Shown piece by piece: positions 24,221 to 36,600 of a stretch of 64,000 bases of DNA. Position 1 is the stretch's first letter. Each line of letters starts with the position of its first letter. The translations under genes were made by a program, and so were the position numbers. The notes beneath the pieces are model-generated. The model searched no databases and was not told the DNA's origin. It saw only the letters and a list, made by a program, of their open reading frames with translations. The stretch comes from Diorhabda sublineata (taxonomy: Eukaryota; Arthropoda; Insecta; Coleoptera; Chrysomelidae), in assembly GCF_026230105.1 (NCBI RefSeq), contig NC_079474.1:28038294-28102293 (forward strand), in the 5' to 3' direction.

Positions 24221-24497
24221 CTTTTATTAGTAGATATTCCTTGTCTGGAACTTCATTTAAAAATCTCTACAATTGTCAATGTGTTTGATTTTTTGGGGAC
24301 GTAATTGTCGGACGTTCTTTTCAAAAATGAACAGAATTTCTGAATATTGTGACCTAAGTGTAGACGCCTTTAAAGTTTTCGACAACTCTTCAAAGTATAT
24401 GAAAAGTACAGTTTCCGAAAAAAAAAGTTACTTTTGCTGCTTTTTTCGATATCTCTGGCGGAGTATTATCAAAATCGTCACTACTGTCAGTATCCAT
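24221..24497 (-). pseudogene. Crypton-like tyrosine recombinase, N-terminal and core-binding part (relic 1)
   Basis: Tyrosine recombinases cut and rejoin DNA through a Tyr nucleophile. Starting at the ATG at 24495-24497 (minus), the frame gives an acidic leader, MDTDSSDDFDNTPPEISK. Then, after a deletion or frameshift in an A-run, it gives SETVLFIYFEELSKTLKAST, LRSQYSEILFIFEKN, RQLRPQKIKHID and, after another shift, FLNEVPDKEYLLIK. The second part is the helical core-binding domain and the last motif is the entry to the catalytic domain; compare MRDAPNKDYLLVKV in relic 2. The rest of the catalytic domain is absent downstream. Assignment rests on remembered insect Crypton-type and domesticated recombinase sequences. 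Confidence 0.7.
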
Positions 24498-24819
24498 ATC
24501 ATTTATTATAAATTGGTATAATTATGTCCTACTGAAATAATATTTAATGGAAATTGCGAATTTTATCAAACCACGAATGAAAACTACCTTAAGAATTTGA
24601 AAAACTTCTATAATCTGACAGTTGTGTCAACTATTTAAAGTTGATAATAGCCTACTAAGTACCGTGAAAAATAATATTTCTCAAAGTGTGAGCAATATCT
24701 GCTTTTGAGATTAAGTTAACTATGAGAAAAACGTCATAGCAGTTGTAGAAAAAATGATTTTTTTACCAATGTTTCTGACTTATACATTACCATAAGCAGC
24801 TTTAATGTGATTGAACATT

Positions 24820-25153
24820 AGCTGCTTTCCATTTACACCAAAACATGCACGTTCAATTTCATTCTCACAAGTAAGAGTTTTAAACCGCAATTTGCACAAG
24901 CTTGAGACCTAGTGATTTAGTGAGTTTTGTGAACTCAGATTGAAAGTAAGGTTGAGGACATAACGTTGTCAGATTTTGACATCAAAATAAGTCAATAACT
25001 ACACATATCATCATCGATATAAATAATCTTATAGAAAATATTAACCCACCTTACGTGTTCCCTTTATCTACTGAGGTGACGTGACCTCATTGAGTATAAT
25101 ATGCTCATATAACTGAGTGTCTCAATTCACTGGAATGTAAATGGAAAGTGGCT
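24820..25153. mobile_element. MITE, 334 bp, ATT flanks
   Basis: The left end AGCTGCTTTCCATTTACA and the reverse complement of the right end AGCCACTTTCCATTTACA match in 16 of 18 positions. Both are flanked by ATT (24817-24819, 25154-25156), consistent with a 3-bp target duplication. No coding capacity. It is Harbinger-like by duplication size only. Confidence 0.6.
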
Positions 25154-25894
25154 ATTATTATCAGTGGCGTAAGTAGTTATTGCTATCATATTAATAATTG
25201 CTTAATATTATAATATGTACCAAATAAATAATAAATATTTACATAATTAACATAAAAATGCACTTATTTTACAACAATAATAATTTAGTTAAATTAAAAT
25301 TCGTAGTAATGATACCAAAAAATGAACGTTTTTGTGATCATTTCTGTTTTACTTGTATCGTTGTATGGTAAAATTATAAATTGCAACTTAACTTTGAAAC
25401 TACTACCTCAGACAACTTGAAACTCGAATACCTTGAAGATATTATGAGAAGTGAGACCAAACATCGCTTTATAAAATCGTATAAAACGTAACTATTCAAA
25501 CCATAACTAAAGTAGTTATGGTAAACAATAGAAAGATTAATCGGAAGAAGAAAATATGAGGGAGAAAATTTCAATTACCTACTATAGTATGCTTCTTAAG
25601 CATGGAAAAATCTACTTAGTTTGATTGAAAATTTGAATGCCAATATCTTTTAATTTGTTTATACATTAATGAATAATAGTTATTCTAAACACAAGTGTAA
25701 AAGTGAACAATTGTGCTGTAAACTTTTCACACGTGTGCCTTACATAATTTTATCTTCACTCGTGCAGAATTGCAATTGTTCATATGAAAAATATTTTACA
25801 AATATCATTTTAAATGATGCTAGTTATTCAATAAAAATTGAATTTACTTTGTCCGAGAGTATAAATATAAACGTTGCTGCTATTAGAACCCTGC

Positions 25895-25908
25895 ACGGAA
25901 ATTTCCGT
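25895..25908. repeat. Perfect 14-bp palindrome ACGGAAATTTCCGT
   Basis: Seen directly. It lies just outside the inverted repeat pair at 25931/26313 and shares its CACGGAAA core. Confidence 0.8.
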
Positions 25909-25911
25909 AGC

Positions 25912-26313
25912 TCTTAGAGACACGGAAATCGCTACCTTCCACGGAAAAATCTGTGGCCATCATTTTAACCTTATAGACCCGATTAACATGAAGTTTTTTC
26001 TGTGTCTCTAAATATTTTTAATTTTAAAACTAAACTAATCTAACCTAATCATCCTTATCTAATTGAAAAAAATATATCATTATTAGATATGGCAATTTGT
26101 GTCAGATTTCATCTGTAGGTTGTATTTATCCATGGATGATATTTGTCCGTGGATGGTATTTATCCGTGGACAACATTCATCCGTGAATTAAAACTCATTA
26201 TTGTAATATTCACGAATGAAATTGGAGACATGGATAAAGCTTCATTCGACTTTAAATATGTCTGTGTTTCTATAGTTGAAATTAGAGTCACGGATTTTTC
26301 CGTGGAGGGTACT
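25912..26313. mobile_element. Fold-back / MITE-like element with CACGGA ends
   Basis: 25931-25956 (GCTACCTTCCACGGAAAAAT...) pairs with 26289-26313 over about 25 bases. A second inner pair, TTAGAGACAC (25914) with GTGTCTCTAA (about 26000), lies within it. The centre holds four tandem 17-bp units. A 63-codon plus frame at 26143-26334 is a by-product. Confidence 0.55.
26122..26189. repeat. Four tandem 17-bp units
   Basis: The units start at 26122, 26139, 26156 and 26173. Consensus is near GTATTTATCCGTGGATG, each carrying a TCCRTGGA or TCCGTGAA core. The fourth unit is the most diverged. Confidence 0.8.
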
Positions 26314-26374
26314 AATAGACACTTCGAAATATAAAAACTTTACTAACTACTAATTCTATATTCTAGCTTTCATA

Positions 26375-26735
26375 AAATATACACTGATGCATTCAAAAAC
26401 CCCAAATGGGGTTGGAAATGCTGTTATCAGTTCTCACGAGCCTTCTTTGAAATATGAATTACCTGACGTCTGTATATACTACCAAAATATATATTATCCT
26501 ACAAGCTTTTAACTAAATTCAATCATCAAATCTACAAAAAACAGTAGTAAAAATTGACTTCTACTACAAAACAACAACTTAGATGTCAGTTTTTTGTGCC
26601 CTTTCACCCAGGAATACAAACGAAAATATTAAACAACATGCAAATGAGGCTAGAATATGTCGCGATGTAATAAAAATTAATCTTCAGTGGCAAGTTGAGC
26701 GGCAAGGATCATTTCAAAAATGATAATAAATATAG
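26375..26735 (+). pseudogene. Non-LTR retrotransposon RNase H domain relic
   Basis: RNase H removes the RNA strand during LINE reverse transcription. The plus-strand frames read YTDAF (active-site Asp motif, normally YTDGSK), then NGVGNAVISSHEPSLKYELP and, after about 150 bases, ALSPRNTNENIKQHANEARI, in place of WVPSHVGIxGNExADxxAKxA. Order and spacing fit RNase H of jockey or related LINEs. Frameshifted and missing the middle Glu and Asp region. Confidence 0.65.
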
Positions 26736-27079
26736 GAAAGTGTTGAACAGTGGCTGCGAATATGCAGTAATCGCCTAAAACAAGTCTAAGAATAGGTCAC
26801 ACTAAAATTACCCACAAATATTTATTATGTGACAAACCGATGTGTACAACTTGTACCCAAGAACTCACTGTATAAAATATACTATTAGAATGTTTATTAT
26901 ACACATCGCAAAGATAACAATGTAATTTTCCGAATTAAATGAAAACCCTACTAGGAAAGAACTAACACGTGGTTAATATCTATAAATATTTGTTAAATAT
27001 TTTTTATCAAATCTATGGCTAATAACAAACAGGGTTGATGCAAGAAATTTAAAATAAAAATTTATATGAGTATAGCTGA

Positions 27080-27265
27080 GGTGCTTACGATTTATTGCAC
27101 CATATTCACCTGACCTTTTTCTCTCTGATTACTTTCTGTTCTCAAACTTTAAAAAATGTAGTGGAAAGCAGAGGTGATGGCAAAGACAAACGCTTATTTT
27201 GCAGAACGATATATTCTTATTTGGATTATTTGAAACAAAAAATATTGATATACGAAGGTATCTTT
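27080..27265 (+). pseudogene. Mariner transposase C-terminal fragment
   Basis: Frames read APYSPDLFLSDYFLFSNFKK, then EVMAKTNAYFAERY in a shifted frame. These match the mariner landmarks HPPYSPDLAPSDYFLF and EEVxAxTxAYFAE. The third catalytic Asp (SPD) is retained. No TIR located; the upstream part of the transposase is missing. Confidence 0.7.
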
Positions 27266-28179
27266 GATATTTGAATAATATCAAAATGAATCGTAGCAAA
27301 TTGAACGCTTATATGCTACTAGAATACGTAACATCGAACGCATTATCTACTGTGAGTCGTCTATTTCATCTTCAGATTCATCAGTAGTATCCTTGCCTAT
27401 ATCCACAACTAAGGGTTCGATAGTAATTTGAATGCAATTATCAAAATTTCGCATGCTCACCTTTGTTCGATACATTTTCCATGACTGTGATATTACATTG
27501 TTGACAGAACTATAAAGCAAATTTTCACGTCATTTATAAGATTTATTGATCTTACAGTGGTAGGATGACAATCGAAGTACAATTAATTATCAATTCATCT
27601 ACTGCACGACGTATGATATGTTTGGTTGTATAAAATTTATTGCTCGAGTCTGAGCCGTCGAAGTATTGATTTTGATTGTTTTATACCTGGTTTTAATTTC
27701 TTTACGCACACTAGATTGGAAGGTATTTTCAAAATACTACATAATGTAACTACCTCTCTAACATTCATATTTGATTTCTGGCTCGAAGTCCTTCAAATAC
27801 ATATCTGTTTCTGACGATGTTAAATTGTGCAATAGAGCAATTAACACTTCTAATTATATCGAAGAACATGATTCAAACTCCAAACTTATGAGTCTGGAAA
27901 TCTTCTCCTCATTATACAAAAAAATTCCGGTCTCTGCAGCACGTGTATAAAACTGGAGAGTCAAACAAATATATTTATAAAAGATTAAACAGTTTTGTAA
28001 GAAATTGATAACGAATCTTCCTCTTTTGACGGTATTCAAAAATTAACAACCTTTTGGTACAGGGTAAACTTTTTATATCATTTTTACTATAAAATCGCTC
28101 TATAAGATGTGGGATTCAACTATAAAACTTTGGTTCCTGTCTATTTTCGCGACTGTGTATGTCTCTGACCATCCAAAAA

Positions 28180-28420
28180 AGAAAGATCGATAGAAAGAAG
28201 TGGCCCGAAGTCAAGCACCGACTAAAGCAAGTTGGACAACTTTGATCCGATCTCTTCTTAATGTTCCAACTTCGGCACCAGTCGGAAATCGGTCCCTATA
28301 GATGTCCCAACTCGTCTAATTAGACTTCCAACAATATCATTCGCGTTCCGATATCTGATCCAACTTCGGAGGTTGAACCAGAAGTCGGACTAAAAATCGA
28401 ACTGGAATACTGTGCTTTAG
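28180..28420. repeat. Repeat patch with AACTTCGG words and central palindrome
   Basis: CCAACTTCGG occurs at about 28267 and 28368, and inverted forms such as CCGAAG and CAAGTTGG nearby. A 12-bp palindrome GTCTAATTAGAC lies between them (28315-28326). The two sides show weak inverted similarity (CCGATTTCCGACT.. versus CCGATATCTGATC..). Class unknown. Confidence 0.35.
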
Positions 28421-28554
28421 AACTAGGAAGCTTTAGCTGTTCAAAATAATACAGCTTGAAATGGATTTTCTTGTCAAAAACTAAAATCATAATTTTTAGT
28501 TATGACAGTTGGTTTATAAACCGTTGCTGTCGTCATTTCCCACTTATCAAATGA

Positions 28555-28800
28555 AAAGCTTATCAGGTATCTTGGCTTGAACTTAACACGCGTGACTGCT
28601 GGACACGAATCGATAATTTGGTATGCAGTATCTTCCTCTTCAATGCCACTTCAATAGTATTCCGGATCGATCGTGATGTTTATAACATATAGATGGCGTT
28701 TTAGATGACTGTCGGCGGTTAAAATACCTGTCACCAATCATATTTCACGCCTGTTTCAATGGAGTAGTTGATTGGTAAGGCCAAGAGTGGACTCTGGTAT
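28555..28800 (-). pseudogene. Non-LTR retrotransposon C-terminal (post-RNase H) relic
   Basis: The minus strand reads GILTADSHLKRHLYVINITI, DPEYY, a stop, SGIEEEDTAYQIIDSCPAVT and KFKPRYL. This mirrors the end of R1- or jockey-like LINE proteins, LTGHxxLxxHLxxMGIxxDPxCRxCxEEEETxxHIxxxCPALxxxR. The first Cys pair is lost (the CRxC motif reads YY and a stop). Opposite strand to the RNase H relic at 26.4 kb, so probably a separate insertion. Confidence 0.65.
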
Positions 28801-28849
28801 CATAAACAAATTCTCCTCATAAACAGCTAACTGTTTTTTTTAGTTAAAA

Positions 28850-31480
28850 ATGGTCTGAAAAATATCAATAGCAGGCTCCTATTTTGCGTATTAAATTATT
28901 CAGTATTAAATTTCAAATAAAAACACAACGATACCTCCCGTACTAGTGATAATAGTATATTAGGCTACTAGGGCATCATGATGAGCAGTTCAGAGCTCTT
29001 AAACTGTACACCTAATCATAATTTCTAATTACCATTTTAACAAAGGTTAAAAGCTTCGCCTTTGATAAGAGGGAGATTAGCTGATAATTGAATTGATCGC
29101 CAGAATATACTCACAATATCGAATTTGTTTTTAACGATAATACAAAAGATCGTTGAACTTGACATATTACATCTAATCATCTTGGGGACTGTTAATTTCT
29201 AATGTAAGTGATAATAAAAAAGGATTTAGCATTTTATTCAAATATTTAATACAAAAATAGGCGACAATTTCGTAATACGACAAAGCACGACTATATAATA
29301 ATAAAATTGGCCAAAATATTTACAAGTATTATAGATAACCTTTATGATATGAACACTATTGTAAATAGATATTTTGTTTATTTCAATATACCAAATTTTT
29401 CTGAAACGTAGAAACCGGTACTTGTTGAATATCTATTCTATATTTATAAAGAAATTGCACTATATTTGAAGCCATTATAAACTGTTTTCGATGTCATTTA
29501 TGTACTTTCTCTCAATTAACATCAATATGTTAATCAACGTAAAATATATTCTTAGAAATTTTATTACTAAAAAACCGTTTTATTACCCTAGACAACAGAA
29601 TTTATGGTAAAAGTAGTTGATAGGATAATAAAATGCCCTGGCAGCCTGTGGATATTCTACTACTTTTTAATCGATTTTAATATGTATTTTAGTCATTTAT
29701 TTGCATTACTATGGAAATTTATAAAAGCCAGGGATCCGGTGACATTTTTTTTATTACTGTCACTGTAATTTTTACAATTTATTCTTAAATAAATATTTGG
29801 CTGTGCTGTAAAGCAAATGTTTCATCTAGATAATGAATATATTTTCTTCACGAAATTTCTTAATTTTTCAAAGATTATCGCGCGCCCATAAGATTTTTTC
29901 TGCTTTTTTTATAAGAAACTTCCTCGGTTTTTGTATTGAAATCCTTTTAATAAATTATAAAATGTTGAATTATTTGCCGTTATGGAAATAACTTCATCAA
30001 CAGTCTTGATATAATTTTATTGTATTTTATTTGTATAAATATTCACAATAATTTGTTTTTCGGTAGCGTTCAAATGAAGATTTGTAGTTCTCTTCTTAGG
30101 CGGATTACAGCTGATGTCATCATCATCAAAAATAAGTAGCAGATAAATACACACAATCTCACTGCAGAATGATAATATGGTGCCGGACCTGTCTAGCGGC
30201 TTCTACAGAGATACGGCGTTCGCACCTCCCTGCCACACGGTTTTTCATTGTGGTATATTATGGTACCTCTTATGAATAACGATGGCGCCTCACGTATCTC
30301 TCGGGATGTTCACGTGCTGATCCATGCACTGATCATTACTTTGATTTACTATTTTTCTTCGATTCGAAATAGACTTTGGTTATGAAATTTTTTACTGTGA
30401 CAAAAACATTTCAAAATAAACAATAATTGCATACAATGAAGCGTTTTCTTATTTGACTATCAAAAGTCAAAGTCAAAAGTCAGTTATTGTTATCATTTCA
30501 AATCTGAGGTTAAATTTAGTTACATCAAAGCATTACGCATGTTTTTAATAAACGAGCCAAGGTGAATTTCAGTTTAGTTAGTGAAAATTTACAATGTGAA
30601 AGATTGGAGTAAAAAAAATGAAAACTAATTTTTTATATTGTGTTACTTAGTGTACGTAAATAATAAAATGATATACTTCAATTCAAAATAGGTTTTAAGT
30701 ATATGAAATCTTATACTATTGTCAGCGACATGAGCGCAGTGCTGCCAACCATTCATGCTCTCACTGAATTCGATTTCAGCCCTTTTTTCTTGTAAAAAAG
30801 AAATAAGCAACCGATTTTATTACGAGAACAAAAACCTACTTCATTGAAACTTTATATAAATGTCTATACTATCAAATGATATTTTTCAAATAAATAGAGG
30901 CATTCATCTTTATTTGAATTGAAATAACCGTGGCTATTTTCATTACAAAGTTTTCCAGAACGACTTTTTCAAATTTCCTACGAAAAACATTGATGGACCA
31001 GGTTTACAGCGCGCAGAGCAGAACTGAATGAAAAGTTTTTAAGAACATAGTTTGGAGCCCAAAATGTAATTATAATAAATAATAAATTGTAATTTATTTC
31101 ATTTTCATTTTTTCAAAAATGAAAATTTAAAATTCCGGCCTCCGGTTTAGAATAAAAATTTACTAAATTAATTTGAAAATAAGAGGCATAGTTATTCTAG
31201 ACTTAAGCAGAAATGTAAACGGCTACCGCCATCTATAAACAAATTTTTAAAATGTAGAAAAATTAGAACCTTCTTTAGTTATAACTATTTATGACTTAGA
31301 AACTATTTTGTAGAAATCCCACCCTCACCAACGGTCATTTGTCATAAAAGACCGTCTTTTGCAGATGTTCCCGTTTCTTTCTTTTAGAGACAGTTTACTT
31401 ACTTAAGAAAAGTTAAATCACACGCTTTTTCAAAATTCATTAGTTCAACTTATTTTTCTGACATTAGTTGTATTTATTAT
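28850..31480. other. Intergenic AT-rich stretch
   Basis: No coding identified. A less AT-rich patch at 30180-30330 has short inverted words (AGAGATACG at 30209 with CGTATCTCT at 30293) but is not otherwise interpretable. Confidence 0.4.
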
Positions 31481-31522
31481 TAAAAGATAACGAAACGCGT
31501 GAGACAGTGTAATTTGAGTGTT

Positions 31523-31545
31523 GGTATAGTGGTAGTGTAAACAGT
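31523..31545 (+). other. A-box-like motif, tRNA-like
   Basis: GGTATAGTGGTAGTGTAAAC is tRNA D-arm-like. It matches 63162-63184 at 21 of 23 positions. No B box is seen downstream. A short stem GTTGGT/ACCAAC brackets it. Confidence 0.3.
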
Positions 31546-31599
31546 AGGATTATCACCAACGTTTCCAGATATTTCAATTTATTCATCGAGAGTAGCGAC

Positions 31600-32360
31600 G
31601 TACATGTTTATCGCAACTCTAATTCTCGCATCGCTCCTCTTTCCACAAAGCGATGTACTATTGAATTGTTTGGGTTTGTAGTCTTCGCTCTACTAATCCT
31701 TATACCAATCATGTCAAAGATGGGCCGCTTCCAGCCCCTAGGCTGTATGAATAAGGTCCGCGATCGCAATGTGTCACATAAAGTAGAACCATGTTTTTTA
31801 GAGATTTTAGACTTCATTCGATTCCTCTGCGGATGTTTTAAATACTCGTACTCTCAAGTTTACGGATGTTTATAAATAATTTCAAGGGCCCCGCGTGCTT
31901 AGACAAGCGAGACAGAAAGACAGTATCGCCATCTCTTATCAGCAAGCGGAAATATCCTATTATTTTTGTCGAAAACGATAGAATCCTCCACCTGTTTCGA
32001 GTCTAGACTAGAACCTTCGTTAACCATATAAAACAAGTGCGTCGGCGCGACGTGAGTCAGTTGAGTCGAGTAATTGAAGTGATACGGTTGGAGAAGGATT
32101 TTCATTGTACTGCTACTACAAGTAGTGATTGTGAAGGTATTGTGCATTTGTTTGTGTCGTGCGTGTGCGATATTCATAATTGTTGTGTCGAGTTCCATAA
32201 TTGTCAAAAACAAGAGGAATCAGGTATCTGGATCATCAAGCTCAAAATAATTACCTACCATGTTTTATAACTTTGATATGATTTTTAACAATAATTTAAT
32301 AAATAAAATGTTATAATAATTCAGTTCATTTTTCTTTATTTTCAATCTGGCCCACCTACG
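31600..32360 (+). mobile_element. Possible solo LTR (uncertain)
   Basis: A promoter at 32027, AATAAA about 240 bases later and a following TGGCCCACC that could be a decayed tRNA primer-binding site recall LTR organisation. No second LTR copy, no clear LTR ends and no gag-pol remnants were found in the window. Overlapping frames at 31608-31875 have no recognisable product. Confidence 0.25.
32027..32089 (+). promoter_or_regulatory. Insect-type core promoter: TATA, initiator and DPE
   Basis: TATAAAA begins at 32027. A TCAGT initiator follows so that its A is 32 bases after the first T of TATA, the standard spacing. GGTTG sits at +28 to +32, matching the downstream promoter element RGWYV. The downstream sequence has a short open frame (32037-32270), an AG-GTATCT donor-like site and an AATAAA at about 32299. 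It could drive a host transcript or be the U3/R part of an LTR. Confidence 0.5.
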
Positions 32361-33237
32361 AATTCAAAATTTAATATATGTGGGCATCTGCAAAATTGAG
32401 TTCAACACCTCAGCCTTATACCTATGTGAGGTACATTTTATACTAAATAACCAGAATAAAAACCCATGTGGGGTAAAACAAAATTGTAACTTTTCCAAGC
32501 TGTGTTTTGCGATAATTGAAGTTTTGTTTTTCAAGCCACGCTAAAAACAGTAACTCCAAAATATTTCGACTTGGTTAGAAGTACAAATTTGTTTAGTGCT
32601 TACGGTTTGTTGAATTTTTGTTTTCAATAGCTGTTTTGCTATGAATATGTTTGTTGGTTATTGAAAATAAATGTTCTAATTTCATGGCAAAAACCAGCGA
32701 CCACGTATAAAACGAGGCCTGCTTAAGTTTAAGATTCTTTCAGATTTGTTTTTGTTTTTGTTGTTCTTAAACTCAACTGTTCGTTTAATGAAGGAAAAGA
32801 ATAAATTGCAAAGCTAACTTTTTCTAGTATGAATTAATTATGTATATTTGACATTGCAGTATGAAATTTTATAATTAATATAAGCAAATATAAAAAAAAA
32901 TAATTAGCAAACGTTTCAATGCTAAAAATTATAAATTTCAATAATGGAAATTTACACAGACAAATTTTACTGTCGTATTGTTTCATTTTAAAGGAATGTG
33001 ATTACGAAAAATAATATCTTTATGGCAGTGTAATAACCGCAAATCCATCTTATGCAATTCAAATTTCTTTTTATCATTTGTAGACAGAGCTCAATTATTA
33101 TTGACGGCGCCTAATAATTATCTCATTTTGACTCATTCTATCTTGTGTACCCGTCTTTTTAAGAAAGTAGCGGATGCCGCTCGCACGTTTTCGAACGCTC
33201 TAAACTAATTGATTCGAATCCACATGATCGGGATGTG

Positions 33238-33673
33238 AGGTTTGTTCTTGGTAGCTGCACTGGCAGAACTAGTTTAGGAAGTGTACACTAAAGCGCTCTT
33301 TGTAGCAGAACCAGAGCTAGTGTGGCTGTTCTTAGTAGCAGTGCAAGAGAACTAGTTCACCCTGTCCACCGTACTGCTTGCACTGGGTCTAGAGTCAGTT
33401 CAGCCGGTGCAGTGCAATAAGTGTAATCTGGAAACGGTCGCACTACAACTTTTTATCGGACGAATGTAAAATATCAAAAAGTACTAAATCGTTTTCCATT
33501 ATTGTTAATACTACAAGGCCTGAATCACATCAAATAACCATCAACATTGTTCTCTGCACTACTCTGCACTATATCGTGCTTTGTATCCGATCGAACTAAT
33601 TCTATACACTCATGAACTGGCCTGCATTGGTCCAATTCAGTACAGTTCCAGTGAAGCTACCAAGAACAAACCT
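33238..33673. mobile_element. MITE, 436 bp, AGGTTTGTTCTTGG ends
   Basis: The left end AGGTTTGTTCTTGGTAGCTG and the reverse complement of the right end AGGTTTGTTCTTGGTAGCTT match, continuing to CACTGG. The interior repeats GCAGTGCA/TGCACTGG and AACTAG words near the ends (subterminal repeats) and is richer in GC than its flanks. No target duplication was proven, and superfamily is unassigned (hAT-like by subterminal repeats only). Confidence 0.75.
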
Positions 33674-33699
33674 ATGAATACATCAGTAAGTTCTAAGTA

Positions 33700-36600
33700 G
33701 TATTTGCAAGGACGTCCAATGCAAATATTCAAAGTCGCCTAGACGCTTCGTTGATCACATATAATAAAATAGTTGCGTAACAAATATTTAGCATTATAAT
33801 ATTTAAAGTATTGATAATTTTTTAAAAAAACCACATTTCGTTTATATTTCATTAAAAATTGATTGATGTTGACGACAACAAAATACATACAAACAACGAA
33901 AGTTTGTTATATAGAAACTATTACTTTCTAATAATAGTTATCTAAAAAATCCGCTCTTGAGTAAAGTTAAAATTCGTTGTCATGTATACTAACGTACGAT
34001 ATGATAAGATTAAATTTATTAAAAAATGCTTTTGATACGTAAAAAATAGGAGTATATAAATATGGTAATATCATAAAGTGTTATTTGAAGACAAATTTTC
34101 TTGTTTATTCACATCCGTAATAGAATTCGTTCTACCAACCTTACGATTATACCATTGAACTATCAAAGCTATTTTACTTTATAAAATTCATTTAGAAGGT
34201 TTATACAAATGATTTATTTTGCAAAAAATCATTAATGAACTTCACGAAAATCACGCAATACTATTAAATATTCCACTATTTGTTTAATCCAATAATCTAA
34301 ATATTGAAGTTAGTGAAAATTTGTTTGGAAAATTTCATCGTAGCAAATGAAGAAACAAACAAACTCACACAGTTAAATGAAATGAGGTCAAAAATAGTTT
34401 CTCTCCACTATGAAATAATTTGAAAAATTAATTAACACAACTTATATGCTCAATTGGTGGGAGATAGAAAGTATAGAGAGAAAATAATTCACTCTAATAT
34501 GTCGTAACATTAAGCAGAGAGCTACAGGGGATGGAAAGTGACACTCACTAAATGACGAATAATTCGACACAAAACATTTGAATTTTGATAGTTATGAACA
34601 CACCATACAAAAAGAAACATTACATCGATAATCAACAAAATCAATCCTCAAATTGAAAACAGTAAAAAATGAAAATATTAATCAATTACCGAGCAATCAG
34701 ATTTAACTCGTCGAAGACTGAGAACAATGGAAAAATTCAATCAAAATATCTAATTTTTTTATCCTCTGCAGGATCAACCATGGCCAACCATGTAACCCCG
34801 CAGTCCCAGAGATGCAACCATCAACACATCTGTTCATATTAAAGACGGGTTTAAAATTACAAATTAAATTAAGAAGGAAAATAAAAAATACAGTTCAAAA
34901 ACCACAAAAAACACGCGTTTAAAGTTACTTATATTAAATAGAAAAAAATAAATTATAGTTGGAAAAACTAAAACACGTTTTTAGTAATAATCAAACTAAA
35001 AAGGCAAAAATTATTTTTTGCACAACAACAAAATTATATAATTGTTCTAAAAGCGTGGATTCATTTCTAAACTAACTCGTGTTTCGAAATGAAACTAGTA
35101 AATAATAACGAGTCTCGCCATTTTGAGAGAGTCGAGTAAATGGGAAAATGGAGAATAAAGGAAAAGTAAGACCAACTTATTAATTAATTTTTGGTAACGG
35201 ATAAATAATTCCTACGATCCAAAATAGGAACTAAACCCAAATTTATTAGTTGCGCACCAGAAGTTTCACCAGTTGAGCTGTCCTCGAGACCAGTACCGCA
35301 TTTATATTTCAGTCACCTGCATAAAATACCCACCGAGAAAAAGTAGGTACCGACAATCTTACTATAAACCGCCATTACGATCATATTGAGAAAATAGGGA
35401 GGAAAAGGAATAATGGAAGAAGAAGTCCTATTCCGTGAATAATGTTTCATAATCGTAAAAATCATTCGGTCAGTTCCCGGACTGGCAATCAGATTCAGAT
35501 ATATTGGTTATAAACTACAAAATTAGTATTAATAATTTTAGTCTAATTCCAAGAATTATGTTTTACTTTTTAATTTTATTATTGCTAAAAGCGTGTTTTT
35601 TAGTTTTTTCATACTATAATTTATTTTTTATCAATGTATCGATTTCAGCTTGTTATCTCTATTTACTTTATTGTAATTTACGCCACGGTTTAGAAACCTA
35701 TTTACCCAATTATTTTCGGAGTGAGTGATGTATGTGGGCTTTCAGGGAATCTAATACACATACCACATTCCCTCATCATAATAGGTACAATGGTACCTAT
35801 TAAAAATTATTGTTCGTGTTTTTGTTTATATTCTTCCCAAACTTTCAAACCAAGAAATACAGATAACATGAGGTAGTGGTCGCGCTACTCAATCTTTCAG
35901 TATAATCTAATATACTATTCATCAATAATTAGAAGGTCGAGAGAAGAAGAACATGTGGTGAATAAAAGTGGTAAAGGAAGCACCATAAAATATCTTCGCT
36001 TACAACACTTTTCACACTTTCGTACAATACAAGTTGTTGAAATTTTCAATAATTAACTATTATTAGTCATGCGCAAGCGTGAATTTATGGTTATGGACTA
36101 TGCAGACCGGAAATGTATAGACGAAAAGCATCACGTGAACTAGCAAGTGTTACGCTCTATTTATTATAATAAATTTCGTTAATAAAGTGTAGTAAATAAG
36201 ATAAATAAGACAACTCAATAGGTCCTTCCATTAACACATTAACATGTTAGTCTTTTGAACTTATCTTTGTGATTCCGTAGCGTGTGGTGTTCTTATGCAG
36301 CTTGGCAACGTGGGTTCCTTCGTTTCAAAAATAGCGTGATATCAAAAATTCCAATTGACGCTGGCAGAAATACTGCTCGTAGAGGACCAAAATGTTGACT
36401 TATTTCAACTATGATATTAAATTTTCTAACTCAGCAAACTTCAACTCACGAACAACTGCTAAGGTTTTTGAACTATTATTTATAATTGAAAGCTGTCAAG
36501 CCTCAATCTCCGCACATTTTCTGACAGTGGATCAAAAATAGCAGCAAATTGGTAATTCAGTTAGCTGTTCGGAGCTGCTGGATCAAAATAAAAAAGATTT

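Noticed and set aside
26122..26189. CRISPR-like array
   Set aside because: Units are directly adjacent with no spacers, and the genome is clearly eukaryotic.
33205..33225. B-box GATTCGAATCC as a tRNA or SINE
   Set aside because: No A box at suitable distance upstream.
34122..34162. Functional tRNA gene
   Set aside because: D-stem and acceptor stem do not pair and the B box is poor.
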